Source: Denitrobaculum tricleocarpae
GTDB lineage: Bacteria; Pseudomonadota; Alphaproteobacteria; Kiloniellales; Kiloniellaceae
Assembly (NCBI RefSeq): GCF_007004665.1
Contig: NZ_ML660054.1
Location: 372,001 to 436,000, forward strand
Length of the DNA stretch: 64,000 nt
Direction of reading: 5' to 3'
Position 1 is the first letter of the stretch; each line of letters begins with the position of its first letter. Positions 1-9,640 of this stretch are shown here, piece by piece. The translations under genes were made by a program, and so were the position numbers. The notes under the pieces were generated by a model. The model was not told the origin of the DNA, did no database searches, and saw only the letters and a list, made by a program, of their open reading frames with translations.

Positions 1-2596
1 CTCGGTAGACCCTGCCGAGGACTTTGCCATGGTCTGGCAGGTTGAAGGCAAATCCGAACAACGCATCAAAGACATCCAGAACGCCGTCAAGGGCGCCGAT
101 ACTCTGATCCTCGCGACTGACCCCGACCGTGAAGGCGAAGCCATCTCATGGCATCTCGCGGAAGAGCTGACCCGCCGCAAGGTCCTCAAAAATGTTGCCG
201 TTCAAAGGGTCGTCTTCAACGAAGTGACCAAAAGTGCAGTATTGGACGCTTTCAATTCTCCGCGTGAGCTTAATCGGGAACTGATCGACGCCTACCTCGC
301 ACGCCGCGCTCTCGATTACCTGGTCGGCTTCACCCTCTCTCCGGTTCTTTGGCGCAAGCTGCCGGGCAGCAAGTCGGCAGGCCGCGTCCAATCGGTGGCT
401 TTGCGCCTGATATGTGAGCGCGAGGCGGAAATCGAGGTTTTCAAACCACGCGAGTACTGGAGCGTGACCGCGAAGCTGCGCAATGAAGAAAACAAGGTTT
501 TCTCGGCGCGCCTGACGCACCTGGACGGCAATAAACTGGACCGCTTCGATCTGCCCGATGAAGCAACCACCATGGCCGCCGTGAGGCGCCTGGAAGATGC
601 CTCCAGCTTTACCGTTCAGAAGGTCGAGCGCAAACAGGTCCGGCGTAACCCTCACCCGCCCTTCACCACCTCGACGCTGCAGCAGGAGGCCTCGCGCAAG
701 CTGGGTTTCGGCGCGACCCGCACCATGCGCACTGCACAGAAGCTCTATGAAGGTCTCGAAATCGGCGGTGAGACCGTGGGCCTGATCACCTACATGCGGA
801 CGGACGGCGTCTCGATTTCCGCTGAGGCGGTCGCCGCGACACGGGACATGGTCGGCGAGAAGTACGGCCAGAACTACCTGCCGGACGCGCCGAGGGTTTA
901 TAAGAGTAAAGCCAAAAACGCCCAGGAAGCCCATGAGGCCGTGCGGCCGACTGATGTCAGCCGCCACCCCTCCGAGATGAAGGCCTATCTGGACTCCGAC
1001 GGGGCGCGCCTCTACGAGCTGATCTGGAACCGCACGGTGGCCAGTCAGATGGAATCCGCGCGCTTCGACCAGGTGTCCGTCGATATCGACGTGGATGTCG
1101 GCCAGGCCACCCTGCGCGCAACCGGCTCGATCCTGACCTTCGATGGCTTTTTGAAGCTCTATCAGGAAGGCAAGGACGACCAGAAAGATGCCAATGCCGG
1201 CGAGCAAAGCGAAGACGACGACAAGGACCGTCGCCTGCCGAAGCTGACCGAAGGCGACCGGCCAACCCGCGACGCCATCGAGCCGGAGCAGCACTTCACC
1301 CAGCCGCCGCCGCGTTACAGCGAGGCCAGTCTGGTCAAAAAGATGGAAGAGCTGGGCATCGGACGGCCTTCCACCTATGCCTCGATCATTCAGGTCCTTC
1401 AGGACCGTAATTACGTGGTCCTGGATAAGCGCCGCTTCGTACCGGAAGACCGGGGCAGGCTTGTGGTCGCGTTCCTGAGTTCCTTCTTCGAACGCTACGT
1501 TCAGTATAACTTCACCGCTGAACTTGAAGAGCAGCTCGATGACATATCCGGTGGACGCATCGACTGGAAAATCGTTCTGCGCTCCTTCTGGGATGCCTTT
1601 AACGAAGCAGTCGGCAATACCAAGGACCTGACGATCACTGAAGTGATCGATGCTTTGGACGAAGACCTGGGACCGCACTTCTTCCCGGTGGATCCGAAAA
1701 ACCCGGATAAGGATCCGCGCCTGTGCCCGACCTGTTCGCAAGGCCGGCTCGGGTTGCGCCTGGGCCGTAACGGCGGCTTTATCGGTTGCTCCAACTACCC
1801 GGAATGCCGCTTTACCCGGGCTCTGGCCGTTCCCGGCGAAGGCGAAGACGGCGAGAACGGCGAAGCCGCCTTCCCGCGTGTGCTCGGCAAAGACCCGGAG
1901 ACCGGTCTCGAAGTCTCCCTGCGCAAAGGCCCCTACGGCATCTATGCGCAGCTTGGCGAGCCGGTGGAAAAGGAAAAGCCCAAACGGGCCTCTCTGCCCA
2001 AGGGCCTGCCGCATTCGGACGTGACGCTGGAGGTCGCGCTTGGCCTTCTCAGCCTGCCACGCGATATCGGCCCGCACCCTGAAGACGGTGAGATGATCAC
2101 CGCAGGCATTGGGCGCTTCGGACCTTACGTCAAACACGGCAAGACCTATCGCTCGATCAGCAATGACGACGACGTGCTGACCGTCGGCCTGAACCGTGCG
2201 GTTTCCCTGATTGCCGAGGCCCCTGCCCGGCGCGGCGCAGCCGAACCCCTTCGGGTTGTCGGCGAACACCCGGACGACAAAGAACCCATCAATCTCTTCA
2301 AGGGTCGCTACGGTCCCTATGTCAAACACGGCAAGCTGATCGCGTCGCTGCCGAAAACCGCGGAGATGGAGAGCTTCACCCTCGAAGCCGCCGTCGAACT
2401 GCTGAAGGTTCAGGCTGAAAAGGCAAAAACGAAGAAGGGCGGCAAAAAAGCCCCCGTAAAGAAAGCAGCAGCAAAGAAGAAGGCGCCCGCCAAGAAGACA
2501 GCGGCGAAGAAAACTGCGGCTAAAAAGCCCGCCGCTAAAAAGGCTACTACAAAAAAGAAAGCCCCAGCCAAGACAACGGCATCCAGCGAAGACTAA
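1..2596 (+). CDS. topA: DNA topoisomerase I, 5' end missing
   Basis: Type IA topoisomerase that relaxes negative supercoils through a 5'-phosphotyrosine link. The frame is open from the first complete codon (base 2, reading SVDPAEDFA before the first Met at 29), so the true start lies outside the window. Seen in order: the Toprim acidic motif TDPDREGE near 118-141, the catalytic Tyr in ITYMRTDG (codon 791-793), a C4 zinc ribbon starting CPTC near 1726, two further C-terminal repeats built around GPYVKHGK (near 2125 and 2310), and a Lys/Ala/Pro tail from about 2430 to the stop resembling histone H1 tails. rnr starts 12 bases after the stop, so the two are probably cotranscribed. Confidence 0.97.
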   Translation, partial: SVDPAEDFAMVWQVEGKSEQRIKDIQNAVKGADTLILATDPDREGEAISWHLAEELTRRKVLKNVAVQRVVFNEVTKSAVLDAFNSPRELNRELIDAYLARRALDYLVGFTLSPVLWRKLPGSKSAGRVQSVALRLICEREAEIEVFKPREYWSVTAKLRNEENKVFSARLTHLDGNKLDRFDLPDEATTMAAVRRLEDASSFTVQKVERKQVRRNPHPPFTTSTLQQEASRKLGFGATRTMRTAQKLYEGLEIGGETVGLITYMRTDGVSISAEAVAATRDMVGEKYGQNYLPDAPRVYKSKAKNAQEAHEAVRPTDVSRHPSEMKAYLDSDGARLYELIWNRTVASQMESARFDQVSVDIDVDVGQATLRATGSILTFDGFLKLYQEGKDDQKDANAGEQSEDDDKDRRLPKLTEGDRPTRDAIEPEQHFTQPPPRYSEASLVKKMEELGIGRPSTYASIIQVLQDRNYVVLDKRRFVPEDRGRLVVAFLSSFFERYVQYNFTAELEEQLDDISGGRIDWKIVLRSFWDAFNEAVGNTKDLTITEVIDALDEDLGPHFFPVDPKNPDKDPRLCPTCSQGRLGLRLGRNGGFIGCSNYPECRFTRALAVPGEGEDGENGEAAFPRVLGKDPETGLEVSLRKGPYGIYAQLGEPVEKEKPKRASLPKGLPHSDVTLEVALGLLSLPRDIGPHPEDGEMITAGIGRFGPYVKHGKTYRSISNDDDVLTVGLNRAVSLIAEAPARRGAAEPLRVVGEHPDDKEPINLFKGRYGPYVKHGKLIASLPKTAEMESFTLEAAVELLKVQAEKAKTKKGGKKAPVKKAAAKKKAPAKKTAAKKTAAKKPAAKKATTKKKAPAKTTASSED

Positions 2597-2608
2597 ATCG
2601 AGACCCAC

Positions 2609-4951
2609 TTGGCAAAAATCAAACCCAAGGCGACACCTTTTCCAAGCAAAGACGAGGTTCTGACCTTCATCCGCGAGAGCCCGGTTCCGGTCGGCAAGCG
2701 AGAGATTGCCCGCGCGTTCCATATCAAAGGCAGCGACCGTATTCCTCTCAAGGCCATGCTGAAGGAGCTGGAACGCGAAGGGCACCTGGAGCTTCGGGAA
2801 AAGAAGAAAGTCATGCTGCCGGGCCACCTGCCTTCGGTCCTGGTGATCGAGGTCGCGGATATCGACGAGGACGGGGAGCAGTTGGCACGGCCCGCGACCT
2901 GGGAGCAGGAAACACCGCCGCCACGGATCTTCCTGGCGCCGGATAAACGCAGCCGCGCCGCTTTCGCTACAGGCGAACGCATTCTCGCCCGCATGTCGCG
3001 GAACGACGACGGCAGCTACGACGCGCAAATCATTCGTCGCATCGGAAAATCGCCCGACCGCATCCTTGGAGTCTATCGTATCGGCCGGGAGGGTGGCCAT
3101 CTTCATCCCACCGACCGGCGCGCCAAAAACGATTTCGTCGTGCGTGCGGAAGATGCACGGGGCGCTGAAAACAACGAACTGGTCGTGGCCACCCTGAAAC
3201 CCACGCGGCACCGCAACAGCCAACGGGAGGCGCGTGTGCTGGAGCGGATCGGCGCGATCGACACCCCGCGCTCCCTCAGCCTGATCGCGCTTTATGAGCA
3301 CGAGGTCCCCATAGCCTTCTCGCATGACGCCGAAGAAGCGGCCAAGGCCGCGAAAGCTGCAGATCTGGGCGCAAGAGAGGATCTGCGCGCCCTGCCGCTG
3401 GTGACCATCGACGGTTCCGATGCGCGCGATTTCGACGACGCGGTCTGGGCGGAAGCCGACGATGACAAGCAGAACCCCGGCGGCTGGCATCTGATGGTCG
3501 CCATCGCCGATGTCGCCCACTATGTGACCGCCGGTGACGCATTGGATCGCGACGCTTATAGGCGCGGCAACTCGACCTACCTGCCCAACCAGGTCGTGCC
3601 CATGCTGCCTGAAGAGCTTTCCAACGGCTGGTGTTCCCTGAAGCCGGGGGTAGACCGGCCTTGCCTTGCCGTTCACATGTGGATTGACGCAGAGGGCAAG
3701 CCCTTGCGGCATCGTTTCATCCGGGGCCTGATGCGCTCGGCAGCCCGTCTCACCTACGAGCAGGTCCAGGCAGCGCATAATGGTGAAGATACCGAGATTC
3801 CCGGCCAGTTGACCGATCTGGTCATCAAACCGCTCTACGGCGCCTACAGTGCCTTGCTCGCCGCCCGCGAAGCGCGGGGCACCCTGGAGCTCGAGCTGAC
3901 CGAGCGCCGGGTCGTGGTCGATGACGACGGCCGGATCACGGCGATCGTGCCGCGAGAGAGGCTCGACAGCCATAAACTGATCGAAGAATTCATGATTGCC
4001 GCGAACGTTGCGGCTGCTTCGGAGCTGGAACGGCTCCGGCGCCCCTGTATGTACCGTGTCCACGAGCAGCCTGATCCCGTCAAGATCGAGGCTTTGGCCC
4101 AGGTGCTTGCGTCCATGGACCTCCACCTTGCACGCGGCCAGGTGATCCGCCCCAAGGTCCTCACCCAGCTTCTGACCAAGGCAGCGAAGCGGCCCGAGAA
4201 GCCGATGATCAACGAGATGATCCTGCGCACACAAAGCCAGGCGGTCTATTCGCCTGAAAATATTGGTCATTTCGGCCTGGCCCTGCCCCGTTACGCGCAC
4301 TTTACCTCTCCCATCCGGCGCTACGCCGACCTCCTGGTGCACCGGGCTCTGATCTCAGGGTTAAAGCTCGGCGACGATGGGCTCCCGCCGGATGCCGCCG
4401 AGGCCTTTGAAGAGATCGCTCAGCACATCAGTAAAACCGAACGCCGCTCCTCCGCCGCGGAGCGCGACGCCGTCGACCGGCTGACGGCGGCATATATGGC
4501 GGACAAGGTCGGCGGAATCTTTCAGGGCCGGGTGAACGGTGTCACCCGCTTCGGCCTCTTCGTTACGCTGGACGACAGCGGCGCGGACGGACTGGTGCCC
4601 ATGAGTTCCCTTCCGGACGACCGTTACGATCACAATGAAGCGAAGCACTGCCTGATCGGGCGCCGCTGGGGCCGGGTATACAGTTTGGGTGACCGCGTCG
4701 CAGCAAGGTTAATGGAAGCAACTCCGGTGACTGGTGGCCTCGTGCTGCAGATTATCGAGGGCGATGAGGATGCCGAAGCCCCCGCAAACAGCGAACCGCA
4801 AGGCACAGATGCATCCTGGGACCCGCTGAAAAAAACCAGTGCAAACAAGAAATTAGCAGACCGGAAGTCCCGAAAACCCGGGAAGCGCCCTACCGGCAAA
4901 GGAAAAAATCGCAAGAAAACGCCCGGAACCAAAGGATCGCGCCGACGCTAG
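2609..4951 (+). CDS. rnr: ribonuclease R (3'-5' exoribonuclease)
   Basis: Processive hydrolytic 3'-5' exoribonuclease able to degrade structured RNA. The 780-residue product has a winged-helix-like N-terminus, OB/cold-shock region, an RNB catalytic domain with the acidic motif DGSDARDFDDAV near residue 268, an S1 RNA-binding domain near residue 634 (GGIFQGRVNGVTRFGLFV), and a strongly basic Lys/Arg tail. The start is TTG at 2609, 12 bases after topA; no ATG close by gives the conserved MAKIK-type N-terminus, and the Shine-Dalgarno (GAGA near 2599) is weak. This suggests translation linked to topA. The antisense strand is open for about 1400 codons here, explained by codon bias and not a gene. 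Confidence 0.96.
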   Translation: MAKIKPKATPFPSKDEVLTFIRESPVPVGKREIARAFHIKGSDRIPLKAMLKELEREGHLELREKKKVMLPGHLPSVLVIEVADIDEDGEQLARPATWEQETPPPRIFLAPDKRSRAAFATGERILARMSRNDDGSYDAQIIRRIGKSPDRILGVYRIGREGGHLHPTDRRAKNDFVVRAEDARGAENNELVVATLKPTRHRNSQREARVLERIGAIDTPRSLSLIALYEHEVPIAFSHDAEEAAKAAKAADLGAREDLRALPLVTIDGSDARDFDDAVWAEADDDKQNPGGWHLMVAIADVAHYVTAGDALDRDAYRRGNSTYLPNQVVPMLPEELSNGWCSLKPGVDRPCLAVHMWIDAEGKPLRHRFIRGLMRSAARLTYEQVQAAHNGEDTEIPGQLTDLVIKPLYGAYSALLAAREARGTLELELTERRVVVDDDGRITAIVPRERLDSHKLIEEFMIAANVAAASELERLRRPCMYRVHEQPDPVKIEALAQVLASMDLHLARGQVIRPKVLTQLLTKAAKRPEKPMINEMILRTQSQAVYSPENIGHFGLALPRYAHFTSPIRRYADLLVHRALISGLKLGDDGLPPDAAEAFEEIAQHISKTERRSSAAERDAVDRLTAAYMADKVGGIFQGRVNGVTRFGLFVTLDDSGADGLVPMSSLPDDRYDHNEAKHCLIGRRWGRVYSLGDRVAARLMEATPVTGGLVLQIIEGDEDAEAPANSEPQGTDASWDPLKKTSANKKLADRKSRKPGKRPTGKGKNRKKTPGTKGSRRR

Positions 4952-5211
4952 CGCCGGCACGAGCAATGAATCCGCGACACCAAGCGTGGATATTTACGAA
5001 TCCTTGACGGGCTTGCGCTTCAATCATGTCATATCTCGAGGGCACTTCATCGCCTGAGAGATAAATAAATTGTGTGTTTGCGATATTAACTGTGGTGCAG
5101 TAGACCAAACATCACTTAGTGTTTGATTGTACTCAAAATTAAGGAAACTGGCGGTTGGCTGAACCATCGGTGCCAAATAGTCCCCCCGGCGATCGCGCGC
5201 AGGTAGAATCA
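4952..5211. other. intergenic region before the S41 protease gene
   Basis: This 260-base stretch is more AT-rich than its surroundings and has no convincing small gene. It holds a TTGACG at 5004-5009 that could be a -35 element, though no good -10 lies at normal spacing (TCATAT at 5029 is 19 bases away). An imperfect inverted repeat, CAAACA (5106-5111) with TGTTTG (5120-5125), sits about 87 bases before the chosen ATG and could be an operator. No rho-independent terminator is evident after rnr. Confidence 0.35.
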
Positions 5212-6828
5212 ATGGGCAAAAACCGGGCGTTACGAACGGTATCTCGCAGCACACTTCTTCCGCTTGCCTTCCTTATGGCTGCCTGCGCATCGCAGGATAC
5301 CACCAAATCAGCCGGCTTCGACGTCTCCCGCGCGGACCGCTTCTTCGTTGCAAGCTATCGCGATGTGGCAGAAAGCTATATCGACGAAGTCATGGTGGAC
5401 CGTCTGGCGCTCGCGGGCCTGGAAGGCCTCGCGACCATCGATCCGGATATCTCGATTGCCGTTGAGCGGGAGAAGGTCCGCATTGCGCTCGAAGGCGAAG
5501 AAGCCGTCAGCTTTCACCAGCCGAAACCGAACGATGTCAACGCCTGGGCTCATTTGACGGCTGCCGCGATCACCGTGGCACGGACCAAGTCGAAAGAGCT
5601 GGAAGAGACCAATACCGAACGCCTCTACGAGACGGTTTTCGACGGCGTGCTCGCCGAGCTTGACCCCTTTTCGCGCTATTCCGGACGGGATGAAGCCCGC
5701 AACAACCGCGCGAGCCGCGAAGGTTTCGGCGGTGTCGGAATTCGCATCGACATTTCCGATGAAGGGATCCGCGTAATCTCTGTCATGGAGCGAACGCCTG
5801 CGGAAAAGGCCGGCGTGAAGGCCGAGGACCTGATTCTGAAGATCGATGGGGTCGACACCCGTGAACTCTCGCAAAAGGATGCGATCCGGCGCCTGCGTGG
5901 CCGCCTGCGCAGTCAGGTCAAGCTCGATATCGAACGCGAAGGTTACAATGAACTCCTGCCCATCACGGTGACGCGCGCTCGGATCGTACCTCAGACAGTG
6001 CGGATCAAAAAAGCCGACGAAGTCGCTCACATCACCATATCCGGCTTCAATCAGAACACGACCCTGAATCTGCGCAACAAGATCAGGGAAGTGTCCCAAA
6101 AAGTCGGTCCGGATTTGAAGGGCTACGTTTTAGATCTGCGCGGAAATCCGGGCGGTTTGCTGGATCAGGCCGTCGCTGTCGCCGACCTCTTTCTTACGGG
6201 GGGACGAATCGTCTCGACCCACGGCCGGCATCCCGACAGTGAGCAGTTTTTCGACGCTGAACCTGACGATATCGCCGATGGTCTTCCGATCATCGTTCTG
6301 ATCAACAGCAACTCAGCGTCCGCGTCCGAGATTGTCGCCGCCGCACTCCAGGATTCGGGACGCGCCGTGGTGATCGGCAGCAACTCCTACGGCAAGGGAA
6401 CCGTTCAAAACGTATTCCGCCTGCCCAATCAAGGTGAACTGGCCCTCACCTGGGCGCGCTTTCACGCCCCCTCGGGCTATGCTTTACACCAGCGCGGTGT
6501 CCTGCCGGATATCTGCACCACCGGCGACATTGATTCAACCGACGATGTCCTGGCGGCATTGCGGCGGGGCACTATGCCGATCGACCATGACATTCGAAGC
6601 ATTTCCCCTGATTTCGACGATCCCGCGGCGATTAAGCTCCTGAGGGACAATTGCCCGCCACGCCGAACGGCAGCCAGCATCGACCTGGAGGTTGCGGAGC
6701 GCCTGCTGAGTGAGCCATCGCTTTACGTCCAGGCCCTGGGTGATGTGAGCCACGCCACAACGGCACAGGCCTTCAGCTACCAGATGTCTGCAACGGCGGC
6801 AAAATCGGCGAGCGAAAACGACCGGTGA
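5212..6828 (+). CDS. S41 family C-terminal processing peptidase, predicted lipoprotein
   Basis: Serine protease of the Prc/CtpA type that trims C-termini of envelope proteins. I chose the ATG at 5212 over an in-frame TTG at 5155 because it gives a short basic N-terminus, a hydrophobic segment and a lipobox ending LMAAC with Cys at residue 25, and because AGG lies about 8 bases upstream. A PDZ domain follows (GGVGIRIDISDEGIRV to IDGVDT, about 5733-5860), then the S41 core with the serine region NSASASE near 6310 and the lysine region SYGKGTVQ near 6388. Both halves of the Ser/Lys dyad are present. The lipobox has Met at -3, which is unusual, so lipidation is inferred. Confidence 0.9.
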   Translation: MGKNRALRTVSRSTLLPLAFLMAACASQDTTKSAGFDVSRADRFFVASYRDVAESYIDEVMVDRLALAGLEGLATIDPDISIAVEREKVRIALEGEEAVSFHQPKPNDVNAWAHLTAAAITVARTKSKELEETNTERLYETVFDGVLAELDPFSRYSGRDEARNNRASREGFGGVGIRIDISDEGIRVISVMERTPAEKAGVKAEDLILKIDGVDTRELSQKDAIRRLRGRLRSQVKLDIEREGYNELLPITVTRARIVPQTVRIKKADEVAHITISGFNQNTTLNLRNKIREVSQKVGPDLKGYVLDLRGNPGGLLDQAVAVADLFLTGGRIVSTHGRHPDSEQFFDAEPDDIADGLPIIVLINSNSASASEIVAAALQDSGRAVVIGSNSYGKGTVQNVFRLPNQGELALTWARFHAPSGYALHQRGVLPDICTTGDIDSTDDVLAALRRGTMPIDHDIRSISPDFDDPAAIKLLRDNCPPRRTAASIDLEVAERLLSEPSLYVQALGDVSHATTAQAFSYQMSATAAKSASENDR

Positions 6829-6872
6829 TCCGCGCGATCAAACCGTGACGATGCGGTTTCCTTGAGCCGTCA

Positions 6873-7682
6873 TTGCTGGCAGAATGCCACTTCCAACAGA
6901 CAGCGTCTTATCTCTCGCCAGAGCGGTACCCACTGACAGCGTCCAAGATCGACTCCGCCGCACTGCGGCAACTGCCCGTCCGCCCCGTGCCCGCGGCCGC
7001 ACTTGTGCTATTGCGCGGGACAGGCGAAGACGCGACGGAGGTTCTGCTGGGACGGCGGCACGGTAAGGCCGGGTTCATGCCCGGCGTCTATGTGGTGCCT
7101 GGCGGCAGGGTCGAGCCAGAGGACGGCGGAGCGTCGGCTTTCCCCGAAGATTTGCCCCCCCTGCCCCAAGGTCTTGACAAAGCCACCCATGGGCGGGCAT
7201 CCGCAATCGCAAGAGCCGCCTTGCGGGAAACCTTCGAAGAAACCGGCGTTCTCTACGGCAAAGCCTCTGATGCGGCCTCAGAAGTGCCCCACAGCGGACA
7301 ATCCCAGATCTGGATCCGCTATGCCGAGGCCGGCATTCAGCCTGCCTTCGAGCGGCTTTGGTTTATTGCCCGGGCGATCACACCAACCTTTTCTCCGCGC
7401 CGCTTTCATACCCGCTTTCTGCTGGGAGATGGCCGATTCGCCCAAGGAGAAATCGGCGGCGATGGTGAACTTGAGGACATAGGCTGGTGTCCGCTCAACA
7501 TGATCGGCGAGCTTCCGATGGCCAACATTACTAAACTGGTTTTACAAGAAGCGCTAACGCATTATTCTATAATAAGAAACTCTGAGTCCGCCCTCTCTGA
7601 CCGCCCGGCGGCAATGTTTCGCTGGACCGGTTCGAAGCATCAAGGCGGCGTTTCCGCCTCCCAAAGGACACTCCAGGCTTGA
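6873..7682 (+). CDS. Nudix hydrolase
   Basis: Member of the Nudix superfamily, which hydrolyses nucleoside diphosphate-X substrates; the substrate here cannot be told from sequence. The Nudix box is visible as GGRVEPEDG followed, after an insertion of about 25 residues, by ALRETFEETGVLYG (near 7222-7262), which carries the REUXEEXGU core. The product is about 269 residues from a TTG at 6873. The start is uncertain: the conserved fold begins around PVPAAALVLLRG (near 6988) and no ATG with a good ribosome site precedes it. It follows the protease gene by 44 bases on the same strand and may share its transcript. Confidence 0.82.
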   Translation: MLAECHFQQTASYLSPERYPLTASKIDSAALRQLPVRPVPAAALVLLRGTGEDATEVLLGRRHGKAGFMPGVYVVPGGRVEPEDGGASAFPEDLPPLPQGLDKATHGRASAIARAALRETFEETGVLYGKASDAASEVPHSGQSQIWIRYAEAGIQPAFERLWFIARAITPTFSPRRFHTRFLLGDGRFAQGEIGGDGELEDIGWCPLNMIGELPMANITKLVLQEALTHYSIIRNSESALSDRPAAMFRWTGSKHQGGVSASQRTLQA

Positions 7683-7791
7683 CTTAGCCGTCTCTGCCGC
7701 TATTTTGCGCGCTGACTTTAGGTTTTCTAGAGGCTGTCCGTTTCATAATTCTGTCAAAGTGGAACGAATATCAGTCTCTTACTCAACAGGT

Positions 7792-7827
7792 GAAGGGCGG
7801 TTTCCCTTCCCGATTGCCTCAATCGGG
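7792..7827 (+). promoter_or_regulatory. tandem hairpins in the rpmG leader
   Basis: Two adjoining hairpins lie 27-62 bases before the rpmG ATG. The first pairs GAAGGG (7792-7797) with CCCTTC (7804-7809). The second pairs CCCGATTG (7809-7816) with CAATCGGG (7820-7827) around a 3-base loop. They share base 7809. Neither is followed by a U-run, so they are not a typical terminator. They could stabilise the mRNA or serve as a protein-binding leader for L33; this is inference. Confidence 0.5.
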
Positions 7828-7853
7828 GACGAACACGCTACGAGGATTGCGCC

Positions 7854-8021
7854 ATGGCTAAGCCAGCTACACAGCTCATCCGGATGGTCAGCACGGCCGA
7901 CACGGGTTACTTCTACGTCACGAAGAAGAACCCACGGACTCTGACCGAAAAGCTTGAGCTCAAGAAGTACGACCCGAAGGCCCGTAAGCACGTCGTCTTC
8001 AAGGAAGCGAAGATCAAGTAA
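7854..8021 (+). CDS. rpmG: 50S ribosomal protein L33
   Basis: Small basic protein of the large ribosomal subunit. The ORF encodes 55 residues beginning [18 protein letters not shown] and ending EAKIK, the normal length and pattern for alphaproteobacterial L33 ([12 protein letters not shown] is diagnostic). It lacks the CxxC pairs of the zinc-binding L33 form. AGGA lies upstream of the ATG at about 9 bases. A rho-independent terminator follows 29 bases after the stop, so the gene ends its own transcription unit before the convergent pleD gene. Confidence 0.95.
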   Translation: MAKPATQLIRMVSTADTGYFYVTKKNPRTLTEKLELKKYDPKARKHVVFKEAKIK

Positions 8022-8050
8022 GCTTTCCGTAGCTTACGGAAGTACAAGCG

Positions 8051-8082
8051 GCCGCCCTTTACGGGCGGCTGTTTTGTTTTCT
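8051..8082 (+). terminator. rho-independent terminator after rpmG
   Basis: GCCGCCC (8051-8057) pairs perfectly with GGGCGGC (8063-8069) around a TTTAC loop, followed by the T-rich run TGTTTTGTTTTCT. A weaker hairpin (TTCCGTA / TACGGAA, about 8025-8041) lies between the rpmG stop and this terminator. Confidence 0.9.
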
Positions 8083-8153
8083 GGGGACGAAATTGAGAGG
8101 TCCCGAACGCAAATCCAAGGAATATGGCCACAGCGACAGCCATGAAGGTCAGA

Positions 8154-9599
8154 TCAGGAGACCTTGGACTGATCGTTGTTGGACACGATCTGCGCGATGA
8201 CCGGCTCGCGTTCGGCCTGGGTCAGCGGTTGGGCCGCAACGACGCGGTTTCGGCCGGAACGCTTGGCCTGATAGAGGGCTGCATCAGCACGCGCGAGGAG
8301 GCTGTCGGCAATCTCCATGGGATCGGTGGTCGTCGCCACACCGATTGAAATCGTCACCTCGAGAGGATCCCCGAGCTCGACGGTCTGGAATTTCTCTTCC
8401 GCCACCCGCCTGCGGACACGCTCAGCGATGGTGATGGCAATCACTGACGCCGTATCTGGCATAATCACGACAAACTCTTCACCGCCGTAGCGAGCCAGAA
8501 GGTCGAAATCGCGGATTGAGTCGGCAACGCGCAACGACAAGGACTTGAGGATCGCATCACCGGCAGCATGACCGTGGGTGTCGTTGACGTCCTTGAATTT
8601 GTCGATATCGAACAGCATCACCGAGACCGGCTTCGCGCTTTCCGCGATTTCCATGATCTTACGGTCCAGATGCGCATTCATATAGCGCCGGTTATAGACA
8701 CCTGTCAGGCCATCGGTGTAGGCCAGCGATACGCTCTGCTGCAACATCTCGCGCAGCATGTCGTGGTAGCGGCGCCGCCGAATCTGGGTCCGCGAACGGG
8801 CGCGCAGTTCGTTACTGTCGATCGGTTTGATCAGATAGTCGGTCACCCCGAGATCCAGGCCCTTCGCCAGCTGGGGCAGGTTTTCTTCCTCCAGCACGAG
8901 CAGGATCGGAACATGGCGTGTTTCTTCCTGGGTCCGGAACTGCGAACAAAGCCGCAATCCGTCTTCATCGCCCAGAAACAGGCTGACGATCATCAGATCG
9001 TAGGATTCGCGGCATCCCAGCTCCAGGGCCTCCGCGACATTCGTACGCCGGTCGATCGTGTGCCCGGCTTCACTGAGGTAGCCCACGACCTTCTCCGCGA
9101 CCAGCTCATTGGCCTCGGCGAGGAGAATACGCGCGTTGGCGGTCTCTTCTTCGCTGCCGAGCTTCTTTTGCTCCAGCACCGGATCACGGCCCGACGCGGC
9201 CTGACGGACACGCAGCTCGTCCATCATGACTTTCAGGCGCGCAAGCGAGCGTACCCGGGCGAAAAGCGCGATATCGTTGACGGGTTTGGTCAGGAAATCA
9301 TCCGCACCGGCTTCCAGTCCGCGGACACGATCGCTGACATCGCTCAGCGCGGTCACCATGACAACCGGGATGTGGCTGGTCTCGGGCGAGGATTTAAGGC
9401 GCGTGCAGACCTCGAAACCGTCCATGCCCGGCATCATTACGTCCAGCAGAACGAGATCGGGCATCTCCTGCGTGGCAACTTCAAGGGCGGTGGGACCATC
9501 GGATGCAGAGAGAACCTCGAAGTACTCCGCCATCAGCTTCGCTTCAAGCAGCTTCACATTGGCCGGGATATCATCAACAACGAGAATTCTGGCGGTCAT
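8154..9599 (-). CDS. pleD: PleD-type response regulator, diguanylate cyclase (REC-REC-GGDEF)
   Basis: Makes the second messenger cyclic di-GMP when its first receiver domain is phosphorylated; in Caulobacter PleD controls the swarmer-to-stalked change. The 481-residue product has REC1 with the phospho-acceptor Asp in LLDVMMPGMDGFEV, and a second receiver (from about residue 155) that is degenerate, with Ser at the acceptor position (MIVSLFLGDEDG). A GGDEF domain follows with active-site GGEEF (ARYGGEEFVVIMP). RDFD, five residues before GGEEF, matches the RxxD product-inhibition site. It lies 41 bases downstream of divK on the same strand, the Caulobacter order, so the two probably form an operon. 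Confidence 0.95.
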   Translation of the reverse strand: MTARILVVDDIPANVKLLEAKLMAEYFEVLSASDGPTALEVATQEMPDLVLLDVMMPGMDGFEVCTRLKSSPETSHIPVVMVTALSDVSDRVRGLEAGADDFLTKPVNDIALFARVRSLARLKVMMDELRVRQAASGRDPVLEQKKLGSEEETANARILLAEANELVAEKVVGYLSEAGHTIDRRTNVAEALELGCRESYDLMIVSLFLGDEDGLRLCSQFRTQEETRHVPILLVLEEENLPQLAKGLDLGVTDYLIKPIDSNELRARSRTQIRRRRYHDMLREMLQQSVSLAYTDGLTGVYNRRYMNAHLDRKIMEIAESAKPVSVMLFDIDKFKDVNDTHGHAAGDAILKSLSLRVADSIRDFDLLARYGGEEFVVIMPDTASVIAITIAERVRRRVAEEKFQTVELGDPLEVTISIGVATTTDPMEIADSLLARADAALYQAKRSGRNRVVAAQPLTQAEREPVIAQIVSNNDQSKVS

Positions 9600-9640
9600 T
9601 AGGGGCCTGACTTATGGCAATCGAAAAACTTGGCAGACGA

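Noticed and set aside
146-4342. A minus-strand open frame of 1398 codons antisense to topA and rnr.
   Set aside because: Its codons are exactly aligned with those of both sense genes, which share one frame. It stays open because TTA, CTA and TCA are rare sense codons at this GC content. The translation resembles no family and the sense genes are certain.
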